A stretch of DNA of 54,135 bases from JAVJSD01 sp040219575 (GTDB taxonomy: Bacteria > Planctomycetota > Planctomycetia > Pirellulales > Pirellulaceae): the NCBI GenBank assembly GCA_040219575.1, contig JAVJSD010000024.1:1-54135 (forward strand), written 5' to 3'. The notes under the pieces were generated by a model. That model did not search any database. It saw only the letters and a program-made list of their open reading frames with translations, and was not told the origin of the DNA. Of this stretch, positions 1 to 9,012 are shown piece after piece. Made by a program: the position numbers and the translations under genes. Position 1 is the first letter of the stretch. Each line of letters begins with the position of its first letter.

Positions 1-396
1 CACTTCCTCATCCGACTCATCGACGACTTCGCAGTCCTCTTCCGAGGTTTCGTCGGTCACTTCGTCGGTGGACTCGTCCGTCTCGTCGACCGGGTCGGCC
101 ACTTCCTCGTCCGACTCGTCGGCGACTTCGCAGTCCTCTTCCGAGGTTTCGTCGGCCACTTCGTCGGTGGACTCGTCCGTCTCGTCGACCGGATCGGCCA
201 CTTCCTCGTCCGACTCGTCGGCGACTTCGCAGTCCTCTTCCGAGGTTTCGTCGGTCACTTCGTCGGTGGACTCGTCCGTCTCGTCGACCGGATCGGCCAC
301 TTCCTCGTCCGACTCGTCGGCGACTTCACAGTCCTCTTCCGAGGTTTCGTCGGTCACCTCATCAGCGATGTCGTCCTCGGTCGACTCATCGGCCGC
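1..396 (-). repeat. 99-bp in-frame tandem repeat (33 residues), about four copies
   Basis: Units begin at 1, 100, 199 and 298, so the period is exactly 99 bp. The first three units are nearly identical; the last degenerates after about 357. Differences are mostly single bases, some silent, which suggests recent expansion or homogenisation. The encoded unit is rich in Glu, Asp, Ser and Thr, with a single Cys (EEDCEV) in each. The array runs off the left edge. Confidence 0.95.
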
Positions 397-873
397 CTCG
401 TCGACAGGAGCGCTGATGGCGCCTTGGATCAAGGCGTTGCTGCCGGCCCCACCAAGCAGGATGTCGCTGCCTTCACGGCCGAACAGCAGGTCGTTGCCGC
501 CCTCGCCGATCAGCACGTCGTCGGCGCTGCCGCCGATCAGCGTGTCGTCGCCGGCGCCGCCCAGGGCCACGGATTTCAGTCCTGTTCCGTTGCTGAACAC
601 ATCGTTTCCACCGTTGCCGTTGAAGAGAATGCTTTCCACTTCACCGGCGGCGAAACTGTCCTGCGAGACCTCCGACGAACCGTCGGAGCCCATGGAGAAT
701 TGTCCCACGACGACCTGATCGCCGTCGAGGTACACCTCGACATTGTCGTCGCCCTCGCCGCCGTTGATGTGGAGTACTCCCTCTACCATTCCCAGGTCGG
801 CTGCCAGCAGGCGGCGCTGCTCCAGCCCCTCGAACCTCAGTTTGCGCGTACGTTTATTACGGCGCATCGACAT
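1..873 (-). CDS. LEPR-XLL-type secreted protein with RTX-like repeats and acidic tandem repeat (partial, C-terminus off the window)
   Basis: The frame is open from an ATG at 873 to the window edge (291 codons, no stop), so the C-terminus is missing. A strong Shine-Dalgarno (GGAGG, 8 nt spacing) precedes the ATG. The N-terminus is basic and carries LEQRRLLAADL at residues 18-28, a variant of the planctomycete LEPR-XLL leader of exported surface proteins. Residues about 85-150 hold RTX-like nonapeptides (GGAGDDTLI, GGSADDVLI, GEGGNDLLF), which in known families form a Ca2+-binding beta-roll. From about residue 158 it becomes a highly acidic Glu/Asp/Ser/Thr tandem repeat of 33 residues with one Cys per unit. 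Probably a Ca2+-binding surface protein; function unknown. It is divergent from the metalloprotease at 1878. Confidence 0.85.
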   Translation of the reverse strand, partial: MSMRRNKRTRKLRFEGLEQRRLLAADLGMVEGVLHINGGEGDDNVEVYLDGDQVVVGQFSMGSDGSSEVSQDSFAAGEVESILFNGNGGNDVFSNGTGLKSVALGGAGDDTLIGGSADDVLIGEGGNDLLFGREGSDILLGGAGSNALIQGAISAPVDEAADESTEDDIADEVTDETSEEDCEVADESDEEVADPVDETDESTDEVTDETSEEDCEVADESDEEVADPVDETDESTDEVADETSEEDCEVADESDEEVADPVDETDESTDEVTDETSEEDCEVVDESDEEV

Positions 874-1877
874 AAAAACACCCTCCAACAAGAAACGTGA
901 GTGGAGACCAAGCCCGCCGCGGAGACGCGGAGGTGAGAACTTGACTCCATTCAAAGCGCTTGGCACGGCGCACGTGAAATAGATAAGGGACTTGCACTCT
1001 CGCTCCGAGAATCCCTCGCACGTGCTGGAGAGCATCCTTGCTCCAGGCGTTTGCCTTCGGCCTGCCTCATCGGCACACGCCATACCACTCGCACAACTTT
1101 TCGCCGCGTACTCCCAGGACGAAGGGGACCTGCGACGATGTAGTTGCAGGTTGCGACGACGCAAGGGAATACGCTTGGTCATCGTCGAACACAGAGGTTT
1201 GAAACTTCTACCACGCGCTTTGCAAAGAGAGTCCTTGGCTGCCCGCCTTGCTGACGCAGCGGACTAGGGCGTGTCGCGAGCCCGTTGCGCCAGCAAGGGC
1301 GAATAGAATCGACGTCGAGAGAACTGCGGCCGCTGGGCCTGCGGCTATTCGGGGCGATCTCATCCCGAGCGAATCGTAAGACAAGCGTCGTCGCAGATGC
1401 TGTTGTCGGCGCCGGTCATCCCCACTTTGCGCAAGCTGGCTGCGCGACGCACACGGGCGGAAAACTGCGTGGCTGCGCAGAACTCGCATCGCGCGTAGCT
1501 GCCGAGCGGTGCGATTCCCCCACCAAGGGCGAGCGATGACGCCTGGGGACCGCTTCCACATCATCGAGCCGCGGAGTTCGGTCGACGCACCTGCTCACAG
1601 CACAACATCTTGCGTCGACCAACGACGCGGCGAAGAATACTCCCATCAAACGACGCGGTTCGCATCGACGTGCGAGCATATGAACAGTTGGGCAATTTTC
1701 CTTCGACGGCGCGAGTTGGGCGGACGGCGTTTTTCGCGGCGACAAGGAGAAAAAAACCTTGCGTTGACAAGGTGAACATCTCGCCGGATACTCCCGACAA
1801 CTTTTCTAGACGCGCTTCTGCGCCGGGTGCAACAAGGATGTTCGCCCGCCAACCGGTCTCCCAAGGATGGGCGCCCC
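874..1877. other. Long divergent intergenic region
   Basis: About 1 kb between two divergent secreted-protein genes. Short open frames exist on both strands, but none has a convincing ribosome binding site, a recognisable domain or consistent coding character. I see no tRNA-like fold. Its proximal end holds a candidate promoter for the 1878 gene. It may carry regulatory sites or a small RNA, but nothing here shows one. Confidence 0.5.
1764..1792 (+). promoter_or_regulatory. Candidate sigma-70-type promoter of the metalloprotease gene
   Basis: A perfect TTGACA at 1764-1769, then 17 bp, then GATACT (4 of 6 matches to TATAAT) at 1787-1792. This would give a leader of roughly 80 nt before the ATG at 1878, and would leave the in-frame GTG at 1827 inside the leader. 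Sequence match only. Confidence 0.4.
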
Positions 1878-4800
1878 ATGCGATCGCCGCGTAACGCCGC
1901 CGAACGTTTTCCGTATCGAATTCTCGGCCACGAGTCGAAGAGAAACTCCCCTGCGCGTCGCGTTCGTGGCCGCATCGAGGCCCTCGAACCACGAATGCTG
2001 TTGGCGGCCGACCTGCTGGGCGACATCGAGCAACCGGCCGCACCCCATGCGTTGTTCGCGCCCGGCACACCGGCCGAGTATGTGGCGCTCTTCGAACAGC
2101 ACGACCTGCATAACGACGAGAGTGCGGCGAGCCGACCGGCCGAGTATCAAGCCGCCAATCGCTGGGAGGAGACGACCTCCGACGGGGGTGGTCTCGACTG
2201 GGGCGACGCCACGACCCTCACCTGGAGCATCGTACCCGACGGAACCTGGATTCCTGGCTTCGTCGGCGAGTCGGCCGCCTCCAGCAAGTTCGTCTCGTTC
2301 ATGAAGTCGCTCTACGGCTCCACGTCGGGAAGCATCGAAAGCCAGCCGTGGTTCCCGCTGATCGTGTCGGTGTTCGACCGCTGGAGCGAAGTCTCCGGCC
2401 TGACGTTCGTGTACGAACCGCACGACGACGGGGCGGCCTTCAGCAACGTCGCCAGCACGGCGCCGGGCGAGGCGGGCGTCCGCGGCGACATCCGCATCGG
2501 CGGACACGCCATCGACGGCGCGTCGGGCACCCTCGCCTACAACTTCTTCCCCAACAACGGCGAGATGATCCTCGATACCAGCGATAGTTTCTTCAGCAAC
2601 ACCGCCGACAATTCGCTACGGCTGCGAAACGTAATGGCCCATGAACTGGGGCACGGCATTGGGCTGTCGCACGTCGACCCGGTCGAGCAGACAAAACTCA
2701 TGGAGCCCTTCGCTTCCACAGCATTCGACGGCCCGCAACACGACGACATCCTCGCCGCCCAGCGACTCTATGGCGACGAGTTCGAGAAGGGAGCCGGAAA
2801 CGACTCGATCTCCAAGGCGGTGAGCCTGGGCGCGATCGGCAACTCGCGCGTGACGATCGGCGATCACGAAGCCGAGCAGTACGTCAGCATCGACGGCGCC
2901 GGCGATCGGGACTATTTCTCCTTTGTGGCGGGCGCCGGAAGCATTCTCGACGCGACGCTCACTCCGTTGGGAGGCACGTACTTGTCCGGCGGACAGGATG
3001 GATCTGTGAGCAGCTTCAACTCCAAGACACAGAACAATCTGCGGCTGGCCATCTACGATGCGGACCTGCAACTGGTGGCTTCCGCCAGTAGCCGCGGCCT
3101 CGGAGGTGCGGAATCTCTGGCGGACATCGCGCTCACGGCGGGCGGCAAGTACTACGCGAGGATTCTCGGCGATCGCGACGCGGCGCAGTTCTACCAGCTC
3201 CAGCTCGACGTCTCCGGAGGCGACTTGCAACAGGCGATCGACTTCCGCGACTTCTCCATCGACGCTTACGGCGGTTCGCAGGACCACAGCGGTTCGGCGG
3301 TGATCGACAGTAGCGGCGCCGCGCTGCACCTGACCGGCAACCGCTGGAAGAAGATCGATTTCACTTACACCATCACACCCGATACGGTCCTCGAGTTCGA
3401 TTTCGCCAGCACCCGCCGCGGCGACGTCCACGGCATCGGCTTCGACAGCAACACCTCAATCAGCGAGGGGCTGACTTTCCGTTTGTACGGTGCACAGGAT
3501 TGGGGGCTCGACGACTTCGCCACGTACAAGTCGTCGAGCGGCTTGACGCACTTTGTGATTCCCGTTGGGCAGTATTACACCGGGAAGGCGACGTCGCTGG
3601 TGTTCGTCAACGACCACGACGTCTCCAACCCCACGGCCGAGAGCGTCTTCCGTAACGTGCGGGTGTACGAAAGCGATGGAGCGACCTTGTCGCCGAGTGC
3701 TCCAACCGCGGGCGACGACCGCATCACCGTCAACGAGGATTCACCCCGTGTGTCGTTCGATCCGCTGGGCAACGACGACGGCGGCGGCCGGGCGCTGTCG
3801 ATCACCGGCGTGAGCGCGGGAACGGCCGGCGGCGAGGTCAGCTTCGAGGCCGATCAGCGAATTCGCTACAAGCCGGCCGCCGACTTTTACGGAACAGAGA
3901 CGTTCACCTACACCGTCAGCAATGGGATGGGCACGTCGAAAGCCACCGTCACGGTGAACGTGCGGGCGATGAATGACCCGCCGGTCGCCAACGACAACCG
4001 CTACGCCATCGCCGACGGCGGCCGAACGTACGGCCTCAACGTTCTCAACAACGACTCCACCGGCGACGACGCAGGCGAGACGCTGCGAATCGTTTCGGTC
4101 GGCAAAGGCTCCGCCGGCGGAAAAATCACCATCGACGGCGACCGGTTGCTCTACAAGGCGGCTGTTGGATTCCGCGGAGTCGAGACGTTCACCTACACCA
4201 TCAACGACGGAACCTCGGGCAGTTACGACACGGCGACCGTCACCGTGAACGTGAAAGCCACCAGCAGCGCCGCGATCGATTTCGGCGACGTACGGATCGA
4301 TTCCTACGGAGGCGCGCAGGACTTTGTCGGCGCGGCTCTCGTGGAAGACGGCGGCGCCGCGCTGCGTTTGCTCGGCAATACCTGGAAGAAGATCGACATC
4401 AACTACACGATCACCCCCGACACGGTGCTGGCATTGGATTTCTCCAGCACGGCGCAAGGCGACGTCCACGGCATCGGCCTCGACACGAACAACACCATCA
4501 CCGCTTCGCGCACCTTCCGGCTGTACGGCAGGCAGAACTGGGGCGTGGGCTCGTATGATACGTACACCTCCGGCACGAAGCACTTCGTGATTCCGATCGG
4601 CCGGTACTACACCGGCCCCGTGAGCAATCTGTTCTTCGTCAACGACCACGACGTGGCCAATCCGACGGCCGAGAGCGTGTTTCGCAACGTGCGGTTGTAT
4701 GAAGCTTCGTCGTCGACCTCGGCGTTGCTGGCGCAAGCGACGGCCCGATTCACATCGAAAGCTGATGCGGCTTCGGCTGCAACCGACGCCCCCAGCGCCG

Positions 4801-5060
4801 TTTCAATGCTCGAACGCTTGCTCCTCGACGCGCAGGATTCCGCGCCCGTCTCGGATCACATCCATGCGGCGCCTCTCGACCAATCGGCCTTCTCCAGCAA
4901 TGTCTGGCGAGACCTGGTGTCCAGCATCCCCTCGACATCGCTATTCGCATCGAGTCCGTCTCGCGCCTCTCGCGACCTGCTGATCGACGAGGATCGCCAC
5001 GGTCAGCTCGACGATCCCGCGGTGGTCGACGAATTCTTCGCGCTGTTGGGCGGCCTTTGA
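1878..5060 (+). CDS. LEPR-XLL secreted matrixin-like metalloprotease with PPC, tandem Ig-like and duplicated C-terminal domains
   Basis: A 1060-residue exported protein. LEALEPRMLLAADL-type leader near residues 33-45 (planctomycete LEPR-XLL signature). HELGHGIGLSH at about 255-265 is the HExxHxxGxxH zinc site of metzincin/M10-like peptidases. A Met follows in KLMEP, plausibly the Met-turn. Residues about 310-445 resemble a bacterial pre-peptidase C-terminal (PPC) domain. Two cadherin/Ig-like domains of the VNEDS...YTVSNG...TVTVNV kind lie at about 610-795. They are bracketed by two copies (about 452-598 and 800-944) of a roughly 147-residue domain containing KKIDxxYTITPDTVL and VFVNDHDV/FFVNDHDV blocks. 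The ATG at 1878 is preferred because it places the leader close to the N-terminus; an in-frame GTG at 1827 is the alternative. Substrate unknown. Confidence 0.85.
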   Translation: MRSPRNAAERFPYRILGHESKRNSPARRVRGRIEALEPRMLLAADLLGDIEQPAAPHALFAPGTPAEYVALFEQHDLHNDESAASRPAEYQAANRWEETTSDGGGLDWGDATTLTWSIVPDGTWIPGFVGESAASSKFVSFMKSLYGSTSGSIESQPWFPLIVSVFDRWSEVSGLTFVYEPHDDGAAFSNVASTAPGEAGVRGDIRIGGHAIDGASGTLAYNFFPNNGEMILDTSDSFFSNTADNSLRLRNVMAHELGHGIGLSHVDPVEQTKLMEPFASTAFDGPQHDDILAAQRLYGDEFEKGAGNDSISKAVSLGAIGNSRVTIGDHEAEQYVSIDGAGDRDYFSFVAGAGSILDATLTPLGGTYLSGGQDGSVSSFNSKTQNNLRLAIYDADLQLVASASSRGLGGAESLADIALTAGGKYYARILGDRDAAQFYQLQLDVSGGDLQQAIDFRDFSIDAYGGSQDHSGSAVIDSSGAALHLTGNRWKKIDFTYTITPDTVLEFDFASTRRGDVHGIGFDSNTSISEGLTFRLYGAQDWGLDDFATYKSSSGLTHFVIPVGQYYTGKATSLVFVNDHDVSNPTAESVFRNVRVYESDGATLSPSAPTAGDDRITVNEDSPRVSFDPLGNDDGGGRALSITGVSAGTAGGEVSFEADQRIRYKPAADFYGTETFTYTVSNGMGTSKATVTVNVRAMNDPPVANDNRYAIADGGRTYGLNVLNNDSTGDDAGETLRIVSVGKGSAGGKITIDGDRLLYKAAVGFRGVETFTYTINDGTSGSYDTATVTVNVKATSSAAIDFGDVRIDSYGGAQDFVGAALVEDGGAALRLLGNTWKKIDINYTITPDTVLALDFSSTAQGDVHGIGLDTNNTITASRTFRLYGRQNWGVGSYDTYTSGTKHFVIPIGRYYTGPVSNLFFVNDHDVANPTAESVFRNVRLYEASSSTSALLAQATARFTSKADAASAATDAPSAVSMLERLLLDAQDSAPVSDHIHAAPLDQSAFSSNVWRDLVSSIPSTSLFASSPSRASRDLLIDEDRHGQLDDPAVVDEFFALLGGL

Positions 5061-5069
5061 GGCTCTCCC

Positions 5070-5088
5070 CCGATGCTGGCGGCATCGG
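5070..5088. terminator. Possible weak bidirectional terminator hairpin
   Basis: CCGATGC and GCATCGG form a 7-bp perfect stem with a 5-nt loop, just after the stop of the metalloprotease gene and before the convergent hisG stop. There is no T-run on either side, so intrinsic termination is uncertain. Confidence 0.3.
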
Positions 5089-5219
5089 CGAGTCACGGCG
5101 GGCCGGAACAACCGCAGGGCGCTGCGGCAGACGCGAGAGCGAACATTGAAGCTTGGCCGCACGTGTGTCGTTCGCGCCGCCCTGGATTACCACCAAAACC
5201 GCGCCGGCCTTGTTCCAGC

Positions 5220-6071
5220 CTACAGGCGGCAGTTTGTGATCTGCGTTTCGAGGATCGCCGAGGCGCCGAGGACCTCGAGCTTCTCCATCACTTCAATCAC
5301 TTCACTGCGGCGGACCATCACGCGCACCGCGCACCAACCGGGCTCCTCCAGCGCGTTGACGGTCGGCGAGTTGAAGCCGGGCGTGATCTGCTCGGCGTCG
5401 GCCAGCTTCGGCCGCGGGATGTTGTACTCCAGCAGCGAGTAACTGCGGGCGATCACCACGCCTTCCAATCTCCGCACCACACGGTCGGCCAGTTCGGCGT
5501 GCCGGGCCTGTTGGTTCTGGATCAGCACCGTCTCGTAGCGGCCGATGTCGTCGAGCACACGCAGACGGTTCGCCGCCAGGGTGCTGCCGGTTTCGACCAG
5601 ATCGACGATCGCGTCGGCCACGCCCAGGGCGATCATGATCTCGACCGAACCCGACAGATTCACCAAATGCACCTGGGCCTTGTGCTCCTTGACGTACTGC
5701 TCGGTGACGCGGGGGAAGCTGGTGGCGATGCGGCAACCGTCGAGGTCGCCCGGGTTTTGGATAGCGCTGTCCTCCGGCACACAGACCGCCAGGCGGCACT
5801 TGCCGACTCCCAGCGCCAGCCGCGATGCGACCTCCACTTGCGATTCGCTCACCAGGTCGCCGCCCGTGATGCCCATGTCGATCGCCCCTTCGGCGCACAA
5901 CACGGGGATATCGTCGGTCCGCAGGAAGGTGATGTCGATCGGCACCTCCCGCACTCGGGCGAACAGACTGCGGTCCTGCCGGCGGAAGCTGAGTCCCGCG
6001 TCGGAGAGAAGTTGGGCCGCCTGTTCCGCGAGACGCCCCTTGCTGGGAACGCCGATACGAAGATTGTTCAT
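5220..6071 (-). CDS. hisG: ATP phosphoribosyltransferase, long form
   Basis: Catalyses the first step of histidine synthesis, ATP plus PRPP to phosphoribosyl-ATP, in the cytoplasm. The 283-residue length fits the long, HisZ-independent form. Seen: N-terminal RIGVPSKGRLAE, the GAIDMGITGGDLV block, the IATSFPRVTEQY segment, and a C-terminal regulatory-like region (about 210-283) with the PGFNSPTVN start typical of the HisG_C domain. The ATG at 6071 overlaps the hisE stop by 4 nt (ATGA), implying translational coupling. The order is hisE then hisG. Its role is secure from sequence alone. Confidence 0.97.
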   Translation of the reverse strand: MNNLRIGVPSKGRLAEQAAQLLSDAGLSFRRQDRSLFARVREVPIDITFLRTDDIPVLCAEGAIDMGITGGDLVSESQVEVASRLALGVGKCRLAVCVPEDSAIQNPGDLDGCRIATSFPRVTEQYVKEHKAQVHLVNLSGSVEIMIALGVADAIVDLVETGSTLAANRLRVLDDIGRYETVLIQNQQARHAELADRVVRRLEGVVIARSYSLLEYNIPRPKLADAEQITPGFNSPTVNALEEPGWCAVRVMVRRSEVIEVMEKLEVLGASAILETQITNCRL

Positions 6072-6403
6072 TGCTCGCGCGATTCCTTTTCATCAATACC
6101 GGACATGCCGAACCGCCGGGCCAGTTCCGCCTCGACCTCGTCCAGCCGCACGTCGCGATACGCCAGCATCACCAGCAGGTGGTACAGCAAGTCGCCCGCC
6201 TCGTACACCAAGTGCGACTTCCCGTCGTCGCCTGGTTCGGCGGCCGCCTCGACGACTTCGGCGGCCTCCTCGGCGATCTTCGCCCCAATTTTCTCCACGC
6301 CCCCGCGAAGCAACTTCGTGGTGTACGAACGCTCGGGGGGATTCTGCTTGCGGTCCTCGATGACCGCCATCAGGCGGGCCAGGACGGAGTTTGGTTCACT
6401 CAA
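6068..6403 (-). CDS. hisE: Phosphoribosyl-ATP pyrophosphatase
   Basis: Second step of histidine synthesis, hydrolysing phosphoribosyl-ATP to phosphoribosyl-AMP and pyrophosphate. The 111-residue all-helical protein shows the MazG/HisE pattern: RSYTTKLL, GGVEKIGAKIAEEAAEVVEA, and LVYEAGDLLYHLLVML, where the Glu/Asp residues bind Mg2+. No ATG lies at the expected place. The TTG at 6403 is preceded by GGGGAG at 7 nt, gives the N-terminus (M)SEPNSVLARL and the usual family length, so I choose it over the longer open frame reaching 6769, which would run into miaA on the other strand. Coupled to hisG by ATGA. Confidence 0.93.
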   Translation of the reverse strand: MSEPNSVLARLMAVIEDRKQNPPERSYTTKLLRGGVEKIGAKIAEEAAEVVEAAAEPGDDGKSHLVYEAGDLLYHLLVMLAYRDVRLDEVEAELARRFGMSGIDEKESREQ

Positions 6404-6547
6404 CGATCGGCTCCCCGTGGGTTCGGGGTGTGAATTGCAGGCGCAAGGTGCGGTTGAAATTGGGAAAGAGTGTGTGGCACGGTTGTCAAGAGGCGTCGTC
6501 GATTCCCGCGGTTCGGTTAGAATCCCTGATAGTAGATACCCACACCC

Positions 6548-7513
6548 ATGATCGCAATGCGTCGGCCGTCCATGCAGCAGGAGAATCTCTTCCTCGAATG
6601 TTGGTTTCTGACCGGCCCCACGGCCGCCGGCAAGACGACGGTGGGGCTGGAGTTGGCCCAACGCCTGAACGCCGAGGTCGTGTCGCTCGACTCGATGGCG
6701 ATCTACCGCGGCATGGACCTGGGGACCGCAAAACCGACGATTTCTCAGCGGGAAAAGGTCCCCCATCACCTGATCGACATCGTCCAGCCGAACCAGGAAT
6801 ACAGCCTGGCGCAGTATGTCGAGGCGGCCCGGGCCTGCGTGACGGACCTCCGCGGGCGAGGCCGGGAGGTGTTGTTCGTGGGGGGGACGCCGCTGTACTT
6901 GAAATCGCTGTTAAGGGGCATTTTCGAGGGGCCGCCGGCCGATTGGGAGCTGCGCGGACAGCTCGAGGCGGAGTTGGAGGAAGTGGGCCTGGCGGCGCTT
7001 CACGAGCGATTGGCGCTGGTCGATCCGCTTTCGGCCGCCAAGCTGCACCCGCACGACAAGCGACGGATCATCCGCGCGCTGGAGGTCTTCCGACTCACCG
7101 GCCAGCCAATCAGCCATATGCAGATGCAGTTCGACGAGGGGCTCCCCGCGGAACGGTGCAAGGTGTTCGTGCTCGACTGGCCGCGGCCTCTGCTGCACCG
7201 CCGCATCGAGGCCCGGGTGGACCGGATGTTCGCCGACGGCCTGGTCGACGAGGTGCGCTCCCTGTTGGAGCAATACGGGGAACTGAGCCGGACCGCCTCC
7301 CAAGCGGTGGGCTATCGCGAGGTGATCGAGCACCTCGCGGGCGGGCCGAGCCTGGAGGAGACGATCGAGCAGGTGAAGGTCCGCACGCGGCAGTTCGCCC
7401 GCCGGCAGGAAACCTGGTTCCGCAGCCTCAGCGAATGCCGCCCATTGCCGCAGCACGAGGAGAAGGCGGTTGGCGAGATCGTCGAGGAGATTCTTTGCAG
7501 CCAGACGTCGTGA
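6548..7513 (+). CDS. miaA: tRNA dimethylallyltransferase
   Basis: Transfers the dimethylallyl group to N6 of A37 in tRNAs that read UNN codons. At 321 residues it has the usual length. Seen: P-loop GPTAAGKTTV near residues 23-32, VSLDSMAIYRGMDLGTAKP (substrate-binding DSxQxY/GTAKP family block, here with Met-Ala in place of the usual Gln-Val), HHLIDIV, VGGTPLYLKSLLRG, and C-terminal QAVGYREV with a TRQFARRQETWF tail. ATGs at 6557 and 6572 are alternative starts; none has a clear Shine-Dalgarno. A TAGAAT at 6518-6523 may be its -10 box, though no good -35 is visible. Divergent from hisE. Confidence 0.95.
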   Translation: MIAMRRPSMQQENLFLECWFLTGPTAAGKTTVGLELAQRLNAEVVSLDSMAIYRGMDLGTAKPTISQREKVPHHLIDIVQPNQEYSLAQYVEAARACVTDLRGRGREVLFVGGTPLYLKSLLRGIFEGPPADWELRGQLEAELEEVGLAALHERLALVDPLSAAKLHPHDKRRIIRALEVFRLTGQPISHMQMQFDEGLPAERCKVFVLDWPRPLLHRRIEARVDRMFADGLVDEVRSLLEQYGELSRTASQAVGYREVIEHLAGGPSLEETIEQVKVRTRQFARRQETWFRSLSECRPLPQHEEKAVGEIVEEILCSQTS

Positions 7514-7683
7514 GCGGGACGCGCGTTGGAGCGGGTGGCGGCGGGGATGCAAGTACCTACCGCGTTTCCAAACGCGACAACACCTTCGCCGCCATTTCCC
7601 GAACGGCCTTGCCAGGCATCGTGGTGGTTCAAGCGTCCTGAGAATGTCAACCGTCGGCCGGCCTCGGCAACTCGCAAACGCCC

Positions 7684-9012
7684 CTACGACTGCTCCAAGG
7701 CGTCTGGCTGCACCATGATCGTGGAATCGACAAGGAGCGGCCGCACAAGCGTCTCTGCGGGGCGGTCCTCGGCGGTTTCCAACAGCAGGGGCAGATCGTG
7801 GCCGCCGTTGAAATGGGCCAGGCTGCGTGCGAATTCCAAAGGGCTTTCAAAGCGATTGGCCGGGCTTTTCGCCATCGCGTACGAGATCACCTCTTCCAAC
7901 GCCTCCGGCACGTCGGGACGCAAATGGCGGAACGAATCCACCCTCTTGTCTCGATGCACCGCCATCTTCTCGGCCGCGTTCTGGTACTTTCCGGCGAAGG
8001 GCGGTTGACCCACAAGGATCGCGTAAAGCGTGCATCCCAGGCTGAAGATGTCGGCGCGAATATCGACATCGGCCGGCGTGAAAAACTGCTCCGGCGACAT
8101 GTAGTCCAGAGTACCCATCACGCGGCCGTCGTCGCTTGAGTCGCCTTGTGGTCGTGCATGGCGAAAGCGGATTCTCGCGAGACCGAAATCGGCCACTTTA
8201 ACTTCCGCGTTCTCGCCATACGTCCAACCGAGCAGCAAGTTCGAGGGTTTGATATCTCGATGAACCATGCCGCACTCGCTGGCGTGCTGCAGCCCAAGCG
8301 CGGCTTGTCGCACAATCTCACACGCGTCCGCCACCGCCAGCGGACCATAGCGGCGGACGACGCGCGACACATCGAGTCCTCGAACCATCTCCATCACCAG
8401 GTACGGCAATCCCTCGTCGGAGGCGCCAGCGTATAGCGCCTGAACGATCTGCGGGTGCCGGAGTTGCCCCAGGTTGCTGGTCTCCCTTTGGAACATGTCG
8501 CGAAGCGCATCATCGTCTTGCCGCCCCGTCTTCAGGACTTTGATCGCGGCCTCGTTCTTGAGCATTGTATGAATCGCTCGATACACCGTCCCCATTCCAC
8601 CCGTGCCGAGTTCCGACAAGAGCGTGTAGTTTTGAATCGAAATTGCAGGTGCGTCGGCCGACACGGATTCGACAGGCGCCGCATCCGGGCGGAGTTCGCG
8701 AAACACGCTGTGCACCGTGGCGGCGTCCTCGGGAAATCGTAGAAGGTACGTTTGGAGATCGGGCCCGTCGTCGATCTGCAGGCGGTATTCGAGTTCCAGC
8801 GTCAGCAGTTCACCCAGCAGCGGACTTCGCACCGCTCCGCGGCAGCCTTGCAGGAACGTCTCCAGCACCGGCTTCTGATTCGCCAACAGCTGCATTTCGA
8901 AACAGTCGCACAGATTATCTAATCGTTCAACTTCCTCGAGCGGCAGGCCGTTGAACCTCCGCTTCTCACCTTGATTGCCACTGTGCTGGGACACGTAAGT
9001 TATTCCCGTCAA
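7684..9012 (-). CDS. Hanks-type serine/threonine protein kinase
   Basis: A 442-residue kinase. An N-terminal helical region (1-120) of the kind found before planctomycete kinases is followed by a complete kinase domain at about 128-395: glycine loop GTGGMGTV (136-143), AIK lysine 158, catalytic HRDIKPSN (Asp253), DFGLAR (275-280) and the MSPEQ region. The C-terminal 50 residues have no transmembrane segment, PASTA or WD repeats, so it should be soluble. It begins with a TTG whose bases form TTGA with the stop of the sigma factor gene, so the two are translationally coupled. The pair suggests that the kinase controls, or is controlled with, the ECF sigma factor. Its targets are unknown; the divergent vWA/Srf operon is an obvious candidate. 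Confidence 0.93.
   Translation of the reverse strand: MTGITYVSQHSGNQGEKRRFNGLPLEEVERLDNLCDCFEMQLLANQKPVLETFLQGCRGAVRSPLLGELLTLELEYRLQIDDGPDLQTYLLRFPEDAATVHSVFRELRPDAAPVESVSADAPAISIQNYTLLSELGTGGMGTVYRAIHTMLKNEAAIKVLKTGRQDDDALRDMFQRETSNLGQLRHPQIVQALYAGASDEGLPYLVMEMVRGLDVSRVVRRYGPLAVADACEIVRQAALGLQHASECGMVHRDIKPSNLLLGWTYGENAEVKVADFGLARIRFRHARPQGDSSDDGRVMGTLDYMSPEQFFTPADVDIRADIFSLGCTLYAILVGQPPFAGKYQNAAEKMAVHRDKRVDSFRHLRPDVPEALEEVISYAMAKSPANRFESPLEFARSLAHFNGGHDLPLLLETAEDRPAETLVRPLLVDSTIMVQPDALEQS

Noticed and set aside
1..396. Direct repeats resembling a CRISPR array
   Set aside because: Units are contiguous with no spacers, the period is a multiple of three, and the repeat is in frame within a coding sequence with a good start.
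874..1877. Possible small genes in the 1-kb gap
   Set aside because: Short frames on both strands overlap each other, have no ribosome site and code for Arg/Ser/Pro-rich nonsense.
5073..6551. 492-codon open frame on the plus strand
   Set aside because: It covers hisG and hisE on the other strand, both secure; no motif in the plus-strand product.
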